From positions 20,763,126 through 20,825,125 of the forward strand of contig NC_135562.1 of assembly GCF_964340395.1 (NCBI RefSeq): a stretch of DNA of 62,000 nt, in the 5' to 3' direction. Of the stretch, positions 41,589 to 53,800 are shown piece after piece. Position 1 is the stretch's first letter. Each line of letters begins with the position of its first letter. The DNA is from Glandiceps talaboti. Taxonomy: Eukaryota > Hemichordata > Enteropneusta > Spengelidae. A program made the translations under genes and the position numbers. The notes under the pieces were generated by a model. The model was not told where the DNA came from and did not search any database. It worked only from the letters and a program-made list of their open reading frames with translations.

Positions 41589-42633
41589 CCTACTGTAAAT
41601 ACAGACATTGTCAGCCTACTGTAAATACAGACATTGTCAGCCTACTGTAAATACAGACATTGAGCCTACTGTAAATACAGACATTGTCAGCCTACTGTAA
41701 ATACAGACATTGTCAGCCTACTGTAAATACAGACATTGTCAGCCTACTGTAATGGTTAACTACCTATATCAGTCCATAATTCATATCAGACATGTCTGTA
41801 TTTACAGTAGGCTGACAATGTCTGTATTTACAGTAGGCTGACAATGTCTGTATTTACAGTAGGCTGACAATGTCTGTATTTACAGTAGGCTGACAATGTC
41901 TGTATTTACAGTAGGCTCAATGTCTGTATTTACAGTAGGCTGACAATGTCTGTATTTACAGTAAGCTGACAATGTCTGTATTTACAGTAGGCTGACAATG
42001 TCTGTATTTACAGTAAGCTGACAATGTCTGTATTTACAGTAAGCTGACAATGCCTGTATTTACAGTAGGCTGACAATGTCTGTATTTACAGTAGGCTGAC
42101 AATGTCTGTATTTACAGTAGGCTCAATGTCTGTATTTACAGTAGGCTGACAATGTCTGTATTTACAGTAAGCTGACAATGTCTGTACTTACAGTAGGCTG
42201 ACAATGTCTGTATTTACAGTAAGCTGACAATGTCTGTATTTACAGTAAGCTGACAATGTCTGTATTTACAGTAGGCTGACAATGTCTGTATTTACAGTAG
42301 GTTGACAATGTCTGTATTTACAGTAGGCAGACAATGTCTGTATTTACAGTAGGCTGACAATGTCTGTATTTACAGTAGGCTGACAATGTCTGTATTTACA
42401 GTAGGCAGACAATGTCTGTATTTACAGTAGGCTGACAATGTCTGTATTTACAGTAGGCAGACAATGTCTGTATTTACAGTAGGCTGACAATGTCTGTATT
42501 TACAGTAGGCTGACAATGTCTGTATTTACAGTAGGCTCAGTGTCTGTATTTACAGTAGGCTCAATGTCTGTATTTACAGTAGGCTGACAATGTCTGTATT
42601 TACAGTAGGGGACAATGTCTCTATTTACAGTAG
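41589..42633 (+). repeat. 26-bp satellite in two opposite orientations
   Basis: Left arm: about six units of CCTACTGTAAATACAGACAT + TGTCAG (41589-41752). After a 40-bp spacer comes the reverse complement, TGTCTGTATTTACAGTAGGC + TGACAA, for about 32 units to 42633. The left arm can pair with the start of the right arm to give a hairpin with a ~160-bp stem. Each unit also contains the near-palindrome CTGTATTTACAG and a forkhead-type core GTAAATA. Confidence 0.97.
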
Positions 42634-42640
42634 GTATGCA

Positions 42641-43463
42641 TAGTGTTAGGTCAATGTTAGGTCAGTGCTAGGTCAGTGTTAGGTCAGTGTTAGGTCAGTA
42701 CTAGGTCAGTACTAGGTCAGTGTTAGGTCAGTGTTAGGTCAGTACTAGGTCAATGTTAGGTCAGTGCTAGGTCAGTGCTAGGTCAGTGTTAGGTCAGTGT
42801 TAGGTCAGTACTAGGTCAGTGTTGGGTCAGTGTTAGGTCAGTACTAGGTCAGTGTTGGGTCAGTGTTAGGTCAGTGCTAGGTCAGTGCTAGGTCAGTGTT
42901 AGGTCAGTGTTAGGTCAGTGCTAAGTCAGTGTTAGGTCAGTGTTAGGTCAGTGCTAGGTCAGTGTTAGGTCAGTGCTAGGTCAGTGTTAGGTCAGTGCTA
43001 GGTCAGTGTTAGGTCAGCACTAGGTCAGTGCTAGGTCAGTGTTAGGTCAGTGCTAGGTCAGTGCTGGGTCAGTGTTGGGTCAGTGTTGGGTCAGTGTTAG
43101 GTCAGTGTTAGGTCAGTGTTAGGTCAGTGCTAGGTCAGTGCTAGGTCAGTGCTAGGTCAGTGTTAGGTCAGTGTTAGGTCAGTGCTAGGTCAGTGTTAGG
43201 TCAGTGCTAGGTCAGTGCTAGGTCAGTGTTAGGTCAGCACTAGGTCAGTGCTAGGTCAGTGTTAGGTCAGTGCTAGGTCAGTGCTGGGTCAGTGTTGGGT
43301 CAGTGTTGGGTCAGTGTTAGGTCAGTGTTAGGTCAGTGTTAGGTCAGTGCTAGGTCAGTGCTAGGTCAGTGCTAGGTCAGTGTTAGGTCAGTGTTAGGTC
43401 AGTGCTAGGTCAGTGTTAGGTCAGTGCTAGGTCAGTGTTAGGTCAGTGTTAGGTCAGTGTTAG
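42641..43463 (+). repeat. 11-bp satellite of AGGTCA half-sites (DR5 spacing), ~75 copies
   Basis: Unit AGGTCAGTGTT, with GTGCT, GTACT, GCACT or GTGTTG spacer variants (GGGTCA in some). Consecutive AGGTCA are separated by exactly five bases, the DR5 arrangement recognised by RAR-RXR. The half-site is far more constant than the spacer. A block (about 43010-43230) is repeated at 43220-43460. Confidence 0.97.
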
Positions 43464-43564
43464 CACCAAACAGCTATGTGTACATCCTCGACATACAAAC
43501 CAATATTCAGGTTTGTCATAATGACTAAATTTGTCCAAATGAACATTTTGTAGAATCTTCCTAC

Positions 43565-44051
43565 CTATAACTTGGGTAAGTTGGTTTTTCATCTGGAGGA
43601 TCATCTTCACTTGTACTGTCACTACCACAATAATCATCTTTTCCTGTTGTGTCATCAATCACCTGGATGTCCCTATGTTCACCATCTAGTATTTCATTAT
43701 CCTCCTCATCACTGGTTCCACATTGTGAACCCCCTGGTCCACACATCCCTGTCTTAGGTTTGCACCCTGTCCTGAGTTCACTCTGCTTACTCCTGAGTTC
43801 ATCAAGTGTTTTGCTTGGATTGTTTTGGTCACTCCCAAGTTCAACATGTCCACTTTCTGGCTCGAAATGCCAACTTTCAAAGTCAGTTTGTCCACTTTTT
43901 GTTTCATATGGCCCACAGAGTTGATTATCAGGGTCACACAGCCCATTGTCAGGGTCACAGTACCTACTGCCAGGCTGGCAGCTGAGGCCATTGTCAGGTT
44001 CACAACTCCCACTTGACATTTGTGTGGAAGATTTTTTTGAGGTACGCGAAC
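43565..44051 (-). CDS. TGS1: TGS1 exon, Cys/Asp-rich spacer ending in the EDDPPDEKP motif
   Basis: 487 bp. The acceptor TTATTCCATCAG precedes GT (phase 1), SRTSKKSSTQMSSGSCEPDN. It continues with a series of CxPDN/CGP motifs (CDPDNGLCDPDNQLCGP) and ends STSEDDPPDEKPTYPSY, AG|GTAGAA. The EDDPP..KP string has a counterpart in the vertebrate TGS1 linker. Joining AG to T of the next exon gives Ser and YSRDGTPAISR. The Cys/Asn/Asp repeats are unusual for TGS1. Confidence 0.9.
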
Positions 44052-44954
44052 CTGATGGAATAACAAAATCATTGGTATAAAACTAATTGTACAATTTCAC
44101 TTGTCCATAGTGGAAACAACAACAAAGTTACAAGACAGAAATGAAAGAGAATTAAGCACCAAGAAAACATTATGCTAGTGTTTTTACATATATTAGTTAA
44201 TTTCTTTGAGATGTGATTTTGAAAACAAATTATATTGCTAATACAGCTTTATACAAGCAGAGTATCCATAGTACACTTGTAAGTTGTATGTGTTATGTGA
44301 CACTGCTGACTGAAAATGGGAAAAAAGACACTTCCCATCCTAGAATGCAGAGTGATGGGTACCATCTCATTATTTCTCACAAACACAGAAGTTGAAGTTT
44401 ACATAATAATGCTATCTTTTGTTATGTAATCACCTTTGATCATTGCTATCTGGAGAGAACATTTCAAATACAAGTTGCCTTGAAGTGGTCATATGGATGG
44501 CAATACAGTATTTATCTTGGATTTTCAAACTCAACTATTGTATACTACTAAAAAAAACAATGTGAAACAACATATACCACATCCTTGTTAGTAAATCAAT
44601 AAATTGGAAAAAACTTCTCAAATGTGCAAAACTGTTTATTGTATGCACATTGAGAAATACAAACATGCTACACATTTGTTTTTAGTTTTTTACAATTTAC
44701 TGAATCACAAACACCTTTATGCTGTCTTTCAAATTGTTTTTGCAAGTTGGAGAACATGGTAAAGTTGTATTAAATAAAATATTAAATAGTTTTTACCCTG
44801 TTGTCATCCATAAGACCAGTTTAAGATACACTCTATTACATTTTCATGATGTCATTCTCACTCCTTTCTTATTTCTTCTTTTCGGACTATCTATCTACTT
44901 CTTGGATAATTTACCTTGTAATTAGTCCAGTTCCTGACAACCGTGTTCCAATGC

Positions 44955-45306
44955 TACACTATGTTATCTTCATACATTATGTCTAGTCAATGTCATTCTA
45001 CTGTAGGTGTTAAATGTGGTTCAACCCCATGCTGGGCAAAGTGCAAACGACACATGCCAGTAGTAATCCATCACAATTTGACAGGCTGTTGTCATTGCTC
45101 ATTAATATTCATTGGTACTATCTAGGAATGATATGATATCCAAACGTCCAACCAAACTCCACATGCTCCACTCCAGTCTGCTTAAACTAAAATCATGTTG
45201 GGACGTGGCGTCATCATGTTTATATGAATGCTGTACGGGAGCACAGAATGCTCTGTGCTTGAGTAACGAGATTGACTAGACGTAATGTATGAAGATAACA
45301 GTGTAA
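44955..45306. mobile_element. MITE with ~35-bp inverted repeats
   Basis: The left end TACACTATGTTATCTTCATA continuing to CATTATGTCTAGTCAAT is mirrored by the right end ATTGACTAGACGTAATGTAT, GAAGATAACAGTGTA. TA at each outer edge may be part of the repeat or a target duplication. 352 bp, non-coding. Confidence 0.8.
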
Positions 45307-46169
45307 AATTGGAATACGGTCTTGAGGAACTAGACTACCTTGTAATACCCTCACTCCACCCCACCCCATCCCACCCCACCCCACCCACCACCCCCATCAA
45401 ATATCTGAAGGTCTTTGGCAACAGTCCAACACTCATTAAGGAATTGCTTGCTTCTGATTTACAAAAAATTCCAAATTATGAATGATCATAAAACAAAATT
45501 TGAAATTTTCCGTACATATTAATCATGAATTGAATATTTACATTTATCATACAATATACACAACTCAACCCCTAATATCACCTCTACAAAATGTAGAATG
45601 CTAGAACAGAAACCTGAAACTCTTTTTTCTATATTTTGTACTTTTTCTTTGTTTAACACAAAAAAATCCTAAAAAATTGTTTAACTCTTCCTTTTGAGCC
45701 TTTTGAACGAAAAAAGAAAGAATTACGACAGAATATGAAGACATAAATATGGATACATGTATCTAAAGTACAATGAACACAAACCAATAAAATTACTAAC
45801 ACCAAAGGTTTTTTTTTTGGGGTGTTTTCCCCCAAATTTTTGAGCTATACATTTTGTACATTACATTTCTATGACCACACAATCTGTATCTTCCTCCATT
45901 TTAGGGCTTGACAACTTGATTATCAATCTTTTCCCATTTTCACAATTTTTTCAAAATAACGTTACTTTTCTACGTAATCTGACATACTGTGGAAGTGCAT
46001 GTAATGACAAAGTTTAATTCACAGCAGTGTTGCCATTTACGAGTGCAATATAGATAACAGTGGTTGAAATCCTCATATAACAGTGGTTGAAATCCTCAGT
46101 TTTGTTCTATTAACCCCTACATTGTCTGACATGTAGCAAAAAATATGTTATCCATATATTTATGATTTA

Positions 46170-46560
46170 TTCACAAATCAAGTCCAAAATAAGGTTGCGA
46201 TTTGCCAAAATATGCATGAAATTTAGAATTTCTGTCAAACATCTTCACTAAAACAAAAAGATAAAAATATGACCAATTTGGACCATAGTTTTGTCACCAT
46301 ATCAGTTGTATGTGACTATTTCCATAAGTCCAGTCTAAAATAAGGTTGAAATTTGAAAAAGAATTACAGAAAACTAGAATTTCTGTCACTAATTTTGATA
46401 GGAAAATAAAAGATACTAAATTTCACCAATTTCAACCAAGATTTTGATAATATTCATAGATAAGAATTATTTCTATGATTCCTGTCTAAAATAAATTAAA
46501 AATCTGCTAAAAAATTACAAAATAAGAAGACTTTTGTCAACATTTTTTGACCAACTTTTG
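46170..46560 (+). repeat. Diverged ~150-bp tandem repeat, about 2.6 copies
   Basis: Phrases TCTAAAATAAGGTTGAAATT, TAGAATTTCTGTCA and a CACCAATTT block recur at intervals of about 150 bp (from about 46178, 46328 and 46483). Confidence 0.65.
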
Positions 46561-46852
46561 ACATTAATCTAAAATATACTGTAAGTCTACAAAAAATTCA
46601 CTTGCAGCACTAATATTTCGTGAGTAGCAAATTTGTAGTTGCTGAAATAAGATCACGTGAGCTGAATACGAATACAGAATAATGTTATTTTCATACATGC
46701 TTTCTATCTGTAAGATGTGACCACTGTTATCAATATTGCTATCTGCACAAAACAGAATTAATCAAATCACACTGAACTGTACTTTCTATGAAAAAAAGTC
46801 CTGGAAACCAGTATAAACTACTTGCTCTTAGTCTGTTTGTTCTTTCGTCCAC

Positions 46853-47861
46853 TCTTCTTTCTTTCTTTTTTCTTCTTCAACTTAGCATCACCACTCCCAG
46901 TGTTGCTGTCTTCCTGTTCTGCACTGCCTCCCTCCTTTTTTATTGAAGTATTTGCAGCTTCATCTGTCTGGCTATCACCTTTACTAGCATTATCAGATTC
47001 AGGGTCACCTTTAGCAACCTCTGATTGACTGTTGTCATCGCTACCAGTCTCAGCATGCTCAGTTGTCTTTGAATCTCTATCAATGTGTTTTGATTGGGTA
47101 AAGAGAATCTCTTGGCCTTCTGATTGGTCAGTTTGTAAATACTGGTCTTTTGATTGGTCAGCTTGTATACTGATCCACTGATAATACCATTCATGGTAAT
47201 ACCAGTAGACTTCAGCATAATTCTGCTGCCAGGCTTCTTTCCATTTTTCATCATTCCAAGGTTGCATGTCGGTACTTTCTTGACCTTCACTTTCAGCACC
47301 AGAACTTTTGTCAACATGTAATTTTTTCAAATCAGAAGTCAAATTATCAACATGTGTAGCATCTTTATTTTCACTTTCTCCAGTCTTCTTTTGGAATTCT
47401 GGGTATTTTTCTTCCCAACTTTGCCAGAGCAACATTTCACTATTTGTAGCCCAATATTCTTCCCAGCCAGTATCCTCGGTATCTTCAGTCTGGGATTCTA
47501 CTGATACAGTCTTTTTTTCAACCTCTTTTGCAACCGTCACTTTAGCTGTTTTAGCTTTTTCAGCTGGTGAAGGTCTTGTACGGGCACGACTTCCACGTGT
47601 TGAATTACCTCTTCTTCCATATGCTGAATAACTGTCTCCGCCTGCACCATATGCTAAGTAGCCTTCTCTACCATACACTGAATGGTCACCTCTACCATAC
47701 ACTGAATGATTACCCCTACCATACACTGAATGATTACCCCTACCATACACTGAATGATCACCCCTACCATGCATTGAATGGCCACTTCTTGACCGTGTTG
47801 ACTCAGCAAAGCCTCGGTAACCACCCCACATGTTACGTTTTTCATAATGCTGAGGTTGTTC
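46853..47861 (-). CDS. TGS1: TGS1 exon, second Trp-rich module with RG repeats
   Basis: The acceptor TTTTGTTTGTACAG precedes EQPQHYEKRNMW in phase 0. Residues ~31-65 are five GRG(D/N)HSVY repeats. Residues 133-137 WEEYW, 146-156 WQSWEEKYPEF and 207-222 WKEAWQQNYAEVYWYY form the conserved Trp-rich block of TGS1 N-termini. A DQSK/TQSK-rich and then acidic tail ends in KKKKERKKS. The frame stays open to TAG at 46818. The 3' limit given (A|GTGGAC, 46853) is the only nearby GT that fits phase 1 of the next exon, and it is a weak donor; the AA|GTAGTT alternative (46822) would need another exon. Confidence 0.85.
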
Positions 47862-50800
47862 CTGTACAAACAAAAAGAAACCAATGAGATACACTGATAC
47901 ATGTTATTGCTATTCAGTAACGTTTCAAGGAGGACACACAGACAAACTCTAAATTTATCTATAATATCAGTTTTCCTTGGATTAACCATAGACCCTCCAC
48001 CAATTTGTAGATGGAGGGTTGATGGTTTAACCATAACCTTAAACCCTGTGCAAGCAAAGTTGTATAGGTTTGAACAGAAAATATGAAATTAATACCCTAG
48101 CTACTCTATGTTACTACAACCCCTGTCTATGTCTTTGGTTCTGTGGTGCTTGAAATGGGAAATTAATACCCTACTTATTTTATGTTACTACAAATGCTTG
48201 TGATATAAGGGTTGAGTTACTATGAGTATGACAGAACCCCTTGACCTGTGAGTGCAAGTAGGTGTGGTGTCCTTGGGGTATTTGCATGAGTATTTGCAGT
48301 GTTCTCTGTTCTCAGTGTTACTGTGTAGTATAATGTAATGTACTGTGTAGTGTAGTGTAGTATAATGTAATGTACTGTGTAGTGTAGTATAATGCAATGT
48401 ACTGTGTAGTGTAGTATAATGTAATGTACTGTGTAGTGTAGTATAATGTAATGTACTGTGTAGTGTAGTATAATGTAATGTACTGTGTAGTGTAGTATAA
48501 TGTAATGTACTGTGTAGTGTAGTATAATGCAATGTACTGTGTAGTGTAGTATAATGTAATGTACTGTAGTGTAGTATAATGCAATGTACTGTGTAGTGTA
48601 GTATAATGTAATATACTGTGTAGTGTAGTATAATGTAATGTACTGTGTAGTGTAGTATAATGTAATGTACTGTGTAGTGTAGTATAATGTAATGTACTGT
48701 GTAGTGTAGTATAATGTAATGTACTGTAGTGTAGTATAATGCAATGTACTGTGTAGTGTAGTATAGTGTAATGTACTGTGTAGTGTAGTATAATGTAATG
48801 TACTGTGTAGTGTAGTGTAGTATAATGTAATGTACTGTGTAGTGTAGTATAATGCAATGTACTGTGTAGTGTTACAGTAGTATAATGTAATGTACTGTGT
48901 AGTGTAGTATAATGTAATGTACTGTGTAGTGTAGTGTAGTATAATGTAATGTACTGTGTAGTGTAGTATAGTGTAATGTACTGTGTAGTGTTACAGTAGT
49001 ATAATGTAATGTACTGTGTAGTGTAGTATAGTGTAATGTACTGTGTAGTGTAGTATAATGTAATATACTGTGTAGTGTAGTATAGTGTAATGTACTGTGT
49101 AGTGTTACAGTAGTATAATGTAATGTACTGTGTAGTGTAGTATAGTGTAATGTACTGTGTAGTGTAGTATAATGCAATGTACTGTGTAGTGTAGTATAAT
49201 GTAATGTACTGTGTAGTGTAGTATAATGTAATGTAATGTGTAGTGTAGTATAATGTAATATACTGTGTAGTGTAGTATAATGTAATGTACTGTGTAGTGT
49301 TACAGTAGTATAATGTAATGTACTGTGTAGTGTAGTATAGTGTAATGTACTGTGTAGTGTAGTATAATGCAATGTACTGTGTAGTGTAGTATAATGTAAT
49401 GTACTGTGTAGTGTAGTATAATGTAATGTACTGTGTAGTGTAGTATAATGTAATATACTGTGTAGTGTAGTATAATGTAATGTACTGTGTAGTATAATGT
49501 AATGTACTGTGTAGTATAATGTAATGTACTGTGTAGTGTAGTATAGTGTAATGTACTGTGTAGTGTAGTATAATATAATGTACTGTGTAGTGTAGTATAA
49601 TGTAATGTACTGTGTAGTGTAGTATAATGTAATGTACTGTGTAGTGTAGTATAATGTAATGTACTGTGTAGTGTAGTATAGTGTAATGTACTGTGTAGTG
49701 TAGTATAATGTAATGTACTGTGTAGTGTAGTATAATGTAATATACTGTGTAGTGTAGTATAATGTAATGTACTGTGTAGTGTAGTATAATGTAATGTACT
49801 GTGTAGTGTAGTATAATGTAATGTACTGTGTAGTGTAGTATAATGTAATGTACTGTGTAGTGTAGTATAATGTAATGTACTGTGTAGTATAATGCAATGT
49901 ACTGTGTAGTGTAGTATAATGTAATGTACTGTGTAGTATAATGTAATGTACTGTGTAGTGTAGTATAGTGTAATGTACTGTGTAGTGTAGTATAATGCAA
50001 TGTACTGTGTAGTGTAGTATAATGTAATGTAATGTACTGTGTAGTGTAGTATAATGTAATGTACTGTGTAGTGTAGTATAATGTAATGTACTGTGTAGTA
50101 TAATGTAATGTACTGTGTAGTGTAGTATAATGCAATGTACTGTGTAGTGTAGTATAATGTAATGTACTGTGTAGTGTAGTATAATGTAATGTACTGTGTA
50201 GTGTAACTATAATGTAATGTACTGTGTAGTGTAGTATAATGTAATGTACTGTGTAGTGTAGTATAATGTAATGTACTGTGTAGTGTAGTATAATGTAATG
50301 TACTGTGTAGTGTAGTGTAGTATAATGTAATGTACTGTGTAGTGTAACTATAATGTAATGTACTGTGTAGTGTAGTATAGTGTAATGTACTGTGTAGTGT
50401 AGTGTAGTATAATGTAATGTACTGTGTAGTGTAGTATAATGTAATGTACTGTGTAGTGTAGTATAATGTAATGTACTGTGTAGTGTAGTATAATGTAATG
50501 TACTGTGTAGTGTAGTATAGTGTAATGTACTGTGTAGTGTAGTATAATGTAATGTACTGTGTAGTGTAGTATAATGTAATGTACTGTGTAGTGTAGTGTA
50601 GTATAATGCAATGTACTGTGTAGTGTAACTATAATGTAATGTACTGTGTAGTGTAGTATAATGTAATGTACTGTGTAGTGTAGTGTAGTATAATGTAATG
50701 TACTGTGTAGTGTTGTACAGTGTAATGTACTGTGTAGTGTAGTATAATGTAATGTACTGTGTAGTGTAGTATAGTGTAATGTACTGTGTAGTGTTACAGT

Positions 50801-53800
50801 AGTATAATGTAATGTACTGTGTAGTGTAGTATAGTGTAATGTACTGTGTAGTGTAGTATAATGTAATGTACTGTGTAGTGTAGTATAATGTAATGTACTG
50901 TGTAGTGTAACTAAAATGTAATGTACTGTGTAGTGTAGTATAATGTAATGTACTGTGTAGTGTAGTATAATGTAATGTACTGTGTAGTGTAGTATAATGT
51001 AATGTACTGTGTAGTGTAGTGTAGTATAATGTAATGTACTGTGTAGTGTAGTGTAGTATAATGTAATGTACTGTGTAGTGTAGTGTAGTATAATGTAATG
51101 TACTGTGTAGTGTAGTGTAGTATAAAGTAATGTACTGTGTAGTGTAGTGTAGTATAATGCAATGTACTGTGTAGTGTAGTATAATGTAATGTACTGTGTA
51201 GTGTAGTATAATGTAATGTACTGTGTAGTGTAACTATAATGTAATGTACTGTGTAGTGTAGTATAATGTAATGTACTGTGTAGTGTAGTGTAGTATAATG
51301 TAATGTACTGTGTAGTGTAGTATAATGCAATGTACTGTGTAGTGTAACTATAATGTAATGCTCTGTGTAGTGTAGTATAATGTAATGTACTGTGTAGTGT
51401 AGTGTAGTATAATGTAATGTACTGTGTAGTGTAGTGTAGTATAATGTAATGTACTGTGTAGTGTAGTATAATGTAATGTACTGTGTAGTGTAGTATAATG
51501 TAATGTACTATGTAGTGTAGTATAATGTAATGTACTGTGTAGTGTAGTGTAGTATAATGTAATGTACTGTGTAGTGTAGTGTAGTATAATGTAATGTACT
51601 GTGTAGTGTAGTGTAGTATAATGTAATGTACTGTGTAGTGTAGTATAATGTAATGTACTGTGTAGTGTAACTATAATGTAATGTACTGTGTAGTGTAGTA
51701 TAATGTAATGTACTGTGTAGAGTAACTATAATGTAATGTACTGTGTAGTGTAGTATAATGCAATGTACTGTGTAGTGTAACTATAATGCAATGTAATGTG
51801 TAGTGTAGTATAATGCAATGTACTGTGTAGTGTAGTATAATGTAATGTACTGTGTAGTGTAGTGTAGTATAATGTAATGTACTGTGTAGTGTAGTGTAGT
51901 ATAATGTAATGTACTGTGTAGTGTAGTATAATGTAATGTACTGTGTAGTGTAGTATAATGTAATGTACTGTGTAGTGTAACTATAATGTAATGTACTGTG
52001 TAGTGTAGTATAATGTAATGTACTGTGTAGAGTAACTATAATGTAATGTACTGTGTAGTGTAGTATAATGCAATGTGCTGTGTAGTGTAACTATAATGTA
52101 ATGCTCTGTGTAGTGTAGTATAATGTAATGTACTGTGTAGTGTAGTGTAGTATAATGTAATGTACTGTGTAGTGTAGTATAATGTAATGTACTGTGTAGT
52201 GTAGTGTAGTATAATGTAATGTACTGTGTAGTGTAGTATAGTGTAATGTACTGTGTAGTGTAGTATAATGTAATGTACTGTGTAGTGTAGTATAATGTAA
52301 TGTACTGTGTAGTGTAGTATAATGTAATGTACTGTGTAGTGTAGTATAATGTAATATACTGTGTAGTGTAGTATAATGTAATGTACTGTAGTGTAGTATA
52401 ATGTACTGTGTAGTGTAGTGTAGTATAATGTAATGTACTGTGTAGTGTAGTATAATGTAATGTACTGTGTAGTGTAGTATAATGTAATGTACTGTGTAGT
52501 GTAGTATAATGTAATGTACTGTGTAGTGTAGTGTAGTATAATGTAATGTACTGTGTAGTGTAGTGTAGTATAATGTAATGTACTGTGTAGTGTAGTGTAG
52601 TATAATGTAATGTACTGTGTAGTGTAGTGTAGTATAATGTAATGTACTGTGTAGTGTAGTGTAGTATAATGTAATGTACTGTGTAGTGTAGTATAATGTA
52701 ATGTACTGTGTAGTGTAGTATAATGTAATGTACTGTGTAGTGTAGTATAATGTAATGTACTGTGTAGTGTAGTGTAGTATAATGTAATGTACTGTGTAGT
52801 GTAGTATAATGTAATGTACTGTGTAGTGTAGTATAATGCAATGTACTGTGTAGTGTAGTATAATGTAATGTACTGTGTAGTGTAGTATAATGTAATGTAC
52901 TGTGTAGTGTAGTGTAGTATAATGTAATGTACTGTGTAGTGTAGTGTAGTATAATGTAATGTACTGTGTAGTGTAGTATAATGTAATGTACTGTGTAGTG
53001 TAACTATAATGTAATGTACTGTGTAGTGTAGTATAATGTAATGTACTGTGTAGAGTAACTATAATGTAATGTACTGTGTAGTGTAGTATAATGCAATGTA
53101 CTGTGTAGTGTAACTATAATGCAATGTAATGTGTAGTGTAGTATAATGCAATGTACTGTGTAGTGTAGTATAATGTAATGTACTGTGTAGTGTAGTGTAG
53201 TATAATGTAATGTACTGTGTAGTGTAGTGTAGTATAATGTAATGTACTGTGTAGTGTAGTATAATGTAATGTACTGTGTAGTGTAACTATAATGTAATGT
53301 ACTGTGTAGTGTAGTATAATGTAATGTACTGTGTAGAGTAACTATAATGTAATGTACTGTGTAGTGTAGTATAATGCAATGTACTGTGTAGTGTAACTAT
53401 AATGTAATGCTCTGTGTAGTGTAGTATAATGTAATGTACTGTGTAGTGTAGTGTAGTATAATGTAATGTACTGTGTAGTGTAGTATAATGTAATGTACTG
53501 TGTAGTGTAGTATAATGTAATGTACTGTGTAGTGTAGTATAATGTAATGTACTGTGTAGTGTAGTATAATGTAATGTACTGTGTAGTGTAGTATAATGTA
53601 ATATACTGTGTAGTGTAGTATAATGTAATGTACTGTAGTGTAGTATAATGTACTGTGTAGTGTAGTGTAGTATAATGTAATGTACTGTGTAGTGTAGTAT
53701 AATGTAATGTACTGTGTAGTGTAGTATAATGTAATGTACTGTGTAGTGTAGTATAATGTAATGTACTGTGTAGTGTAGTGTAGTATAATGTAATGTACTG

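Larger units (their letters stand above)
40811..43564 (-). other. TGS1: TGS1 intron with FOX-like and DR5-like arrays
   Basis: 2,754 bp, donor TATAG|GTAGAA, acceptor TCGTTATAG. It contains two back-to-back satellites (26-bp and 11-bp units) in its 5' two-thirds. Confidence 0.85.
44052..46852 (-). other. TGS1: TGS1 intron with uncertain 5' end
   Basis: About 2.8 kb holding a MITE (44955-45306), a C-rich tract (45352-45398) and diverged 150-bp repeats (46170-46560). A small additional exon could hide here, because the donor of the upstream exon is weak. Confidence 0.55.

Noticed and set aside
42641-43463. Telomere-like TTAGG repeats
   Set aside because: The true period is 11 bp (TTAGGTCAGTG); there is no TTAGGG or TTAGG run.
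48188-52841. Several long minus-strand ORFs rich in His-Tyr-Thr-Leu
   Set aside because: Translations of the 27/32-bp satellite, open because the sense strand has no stop triplets; all frames look alike.
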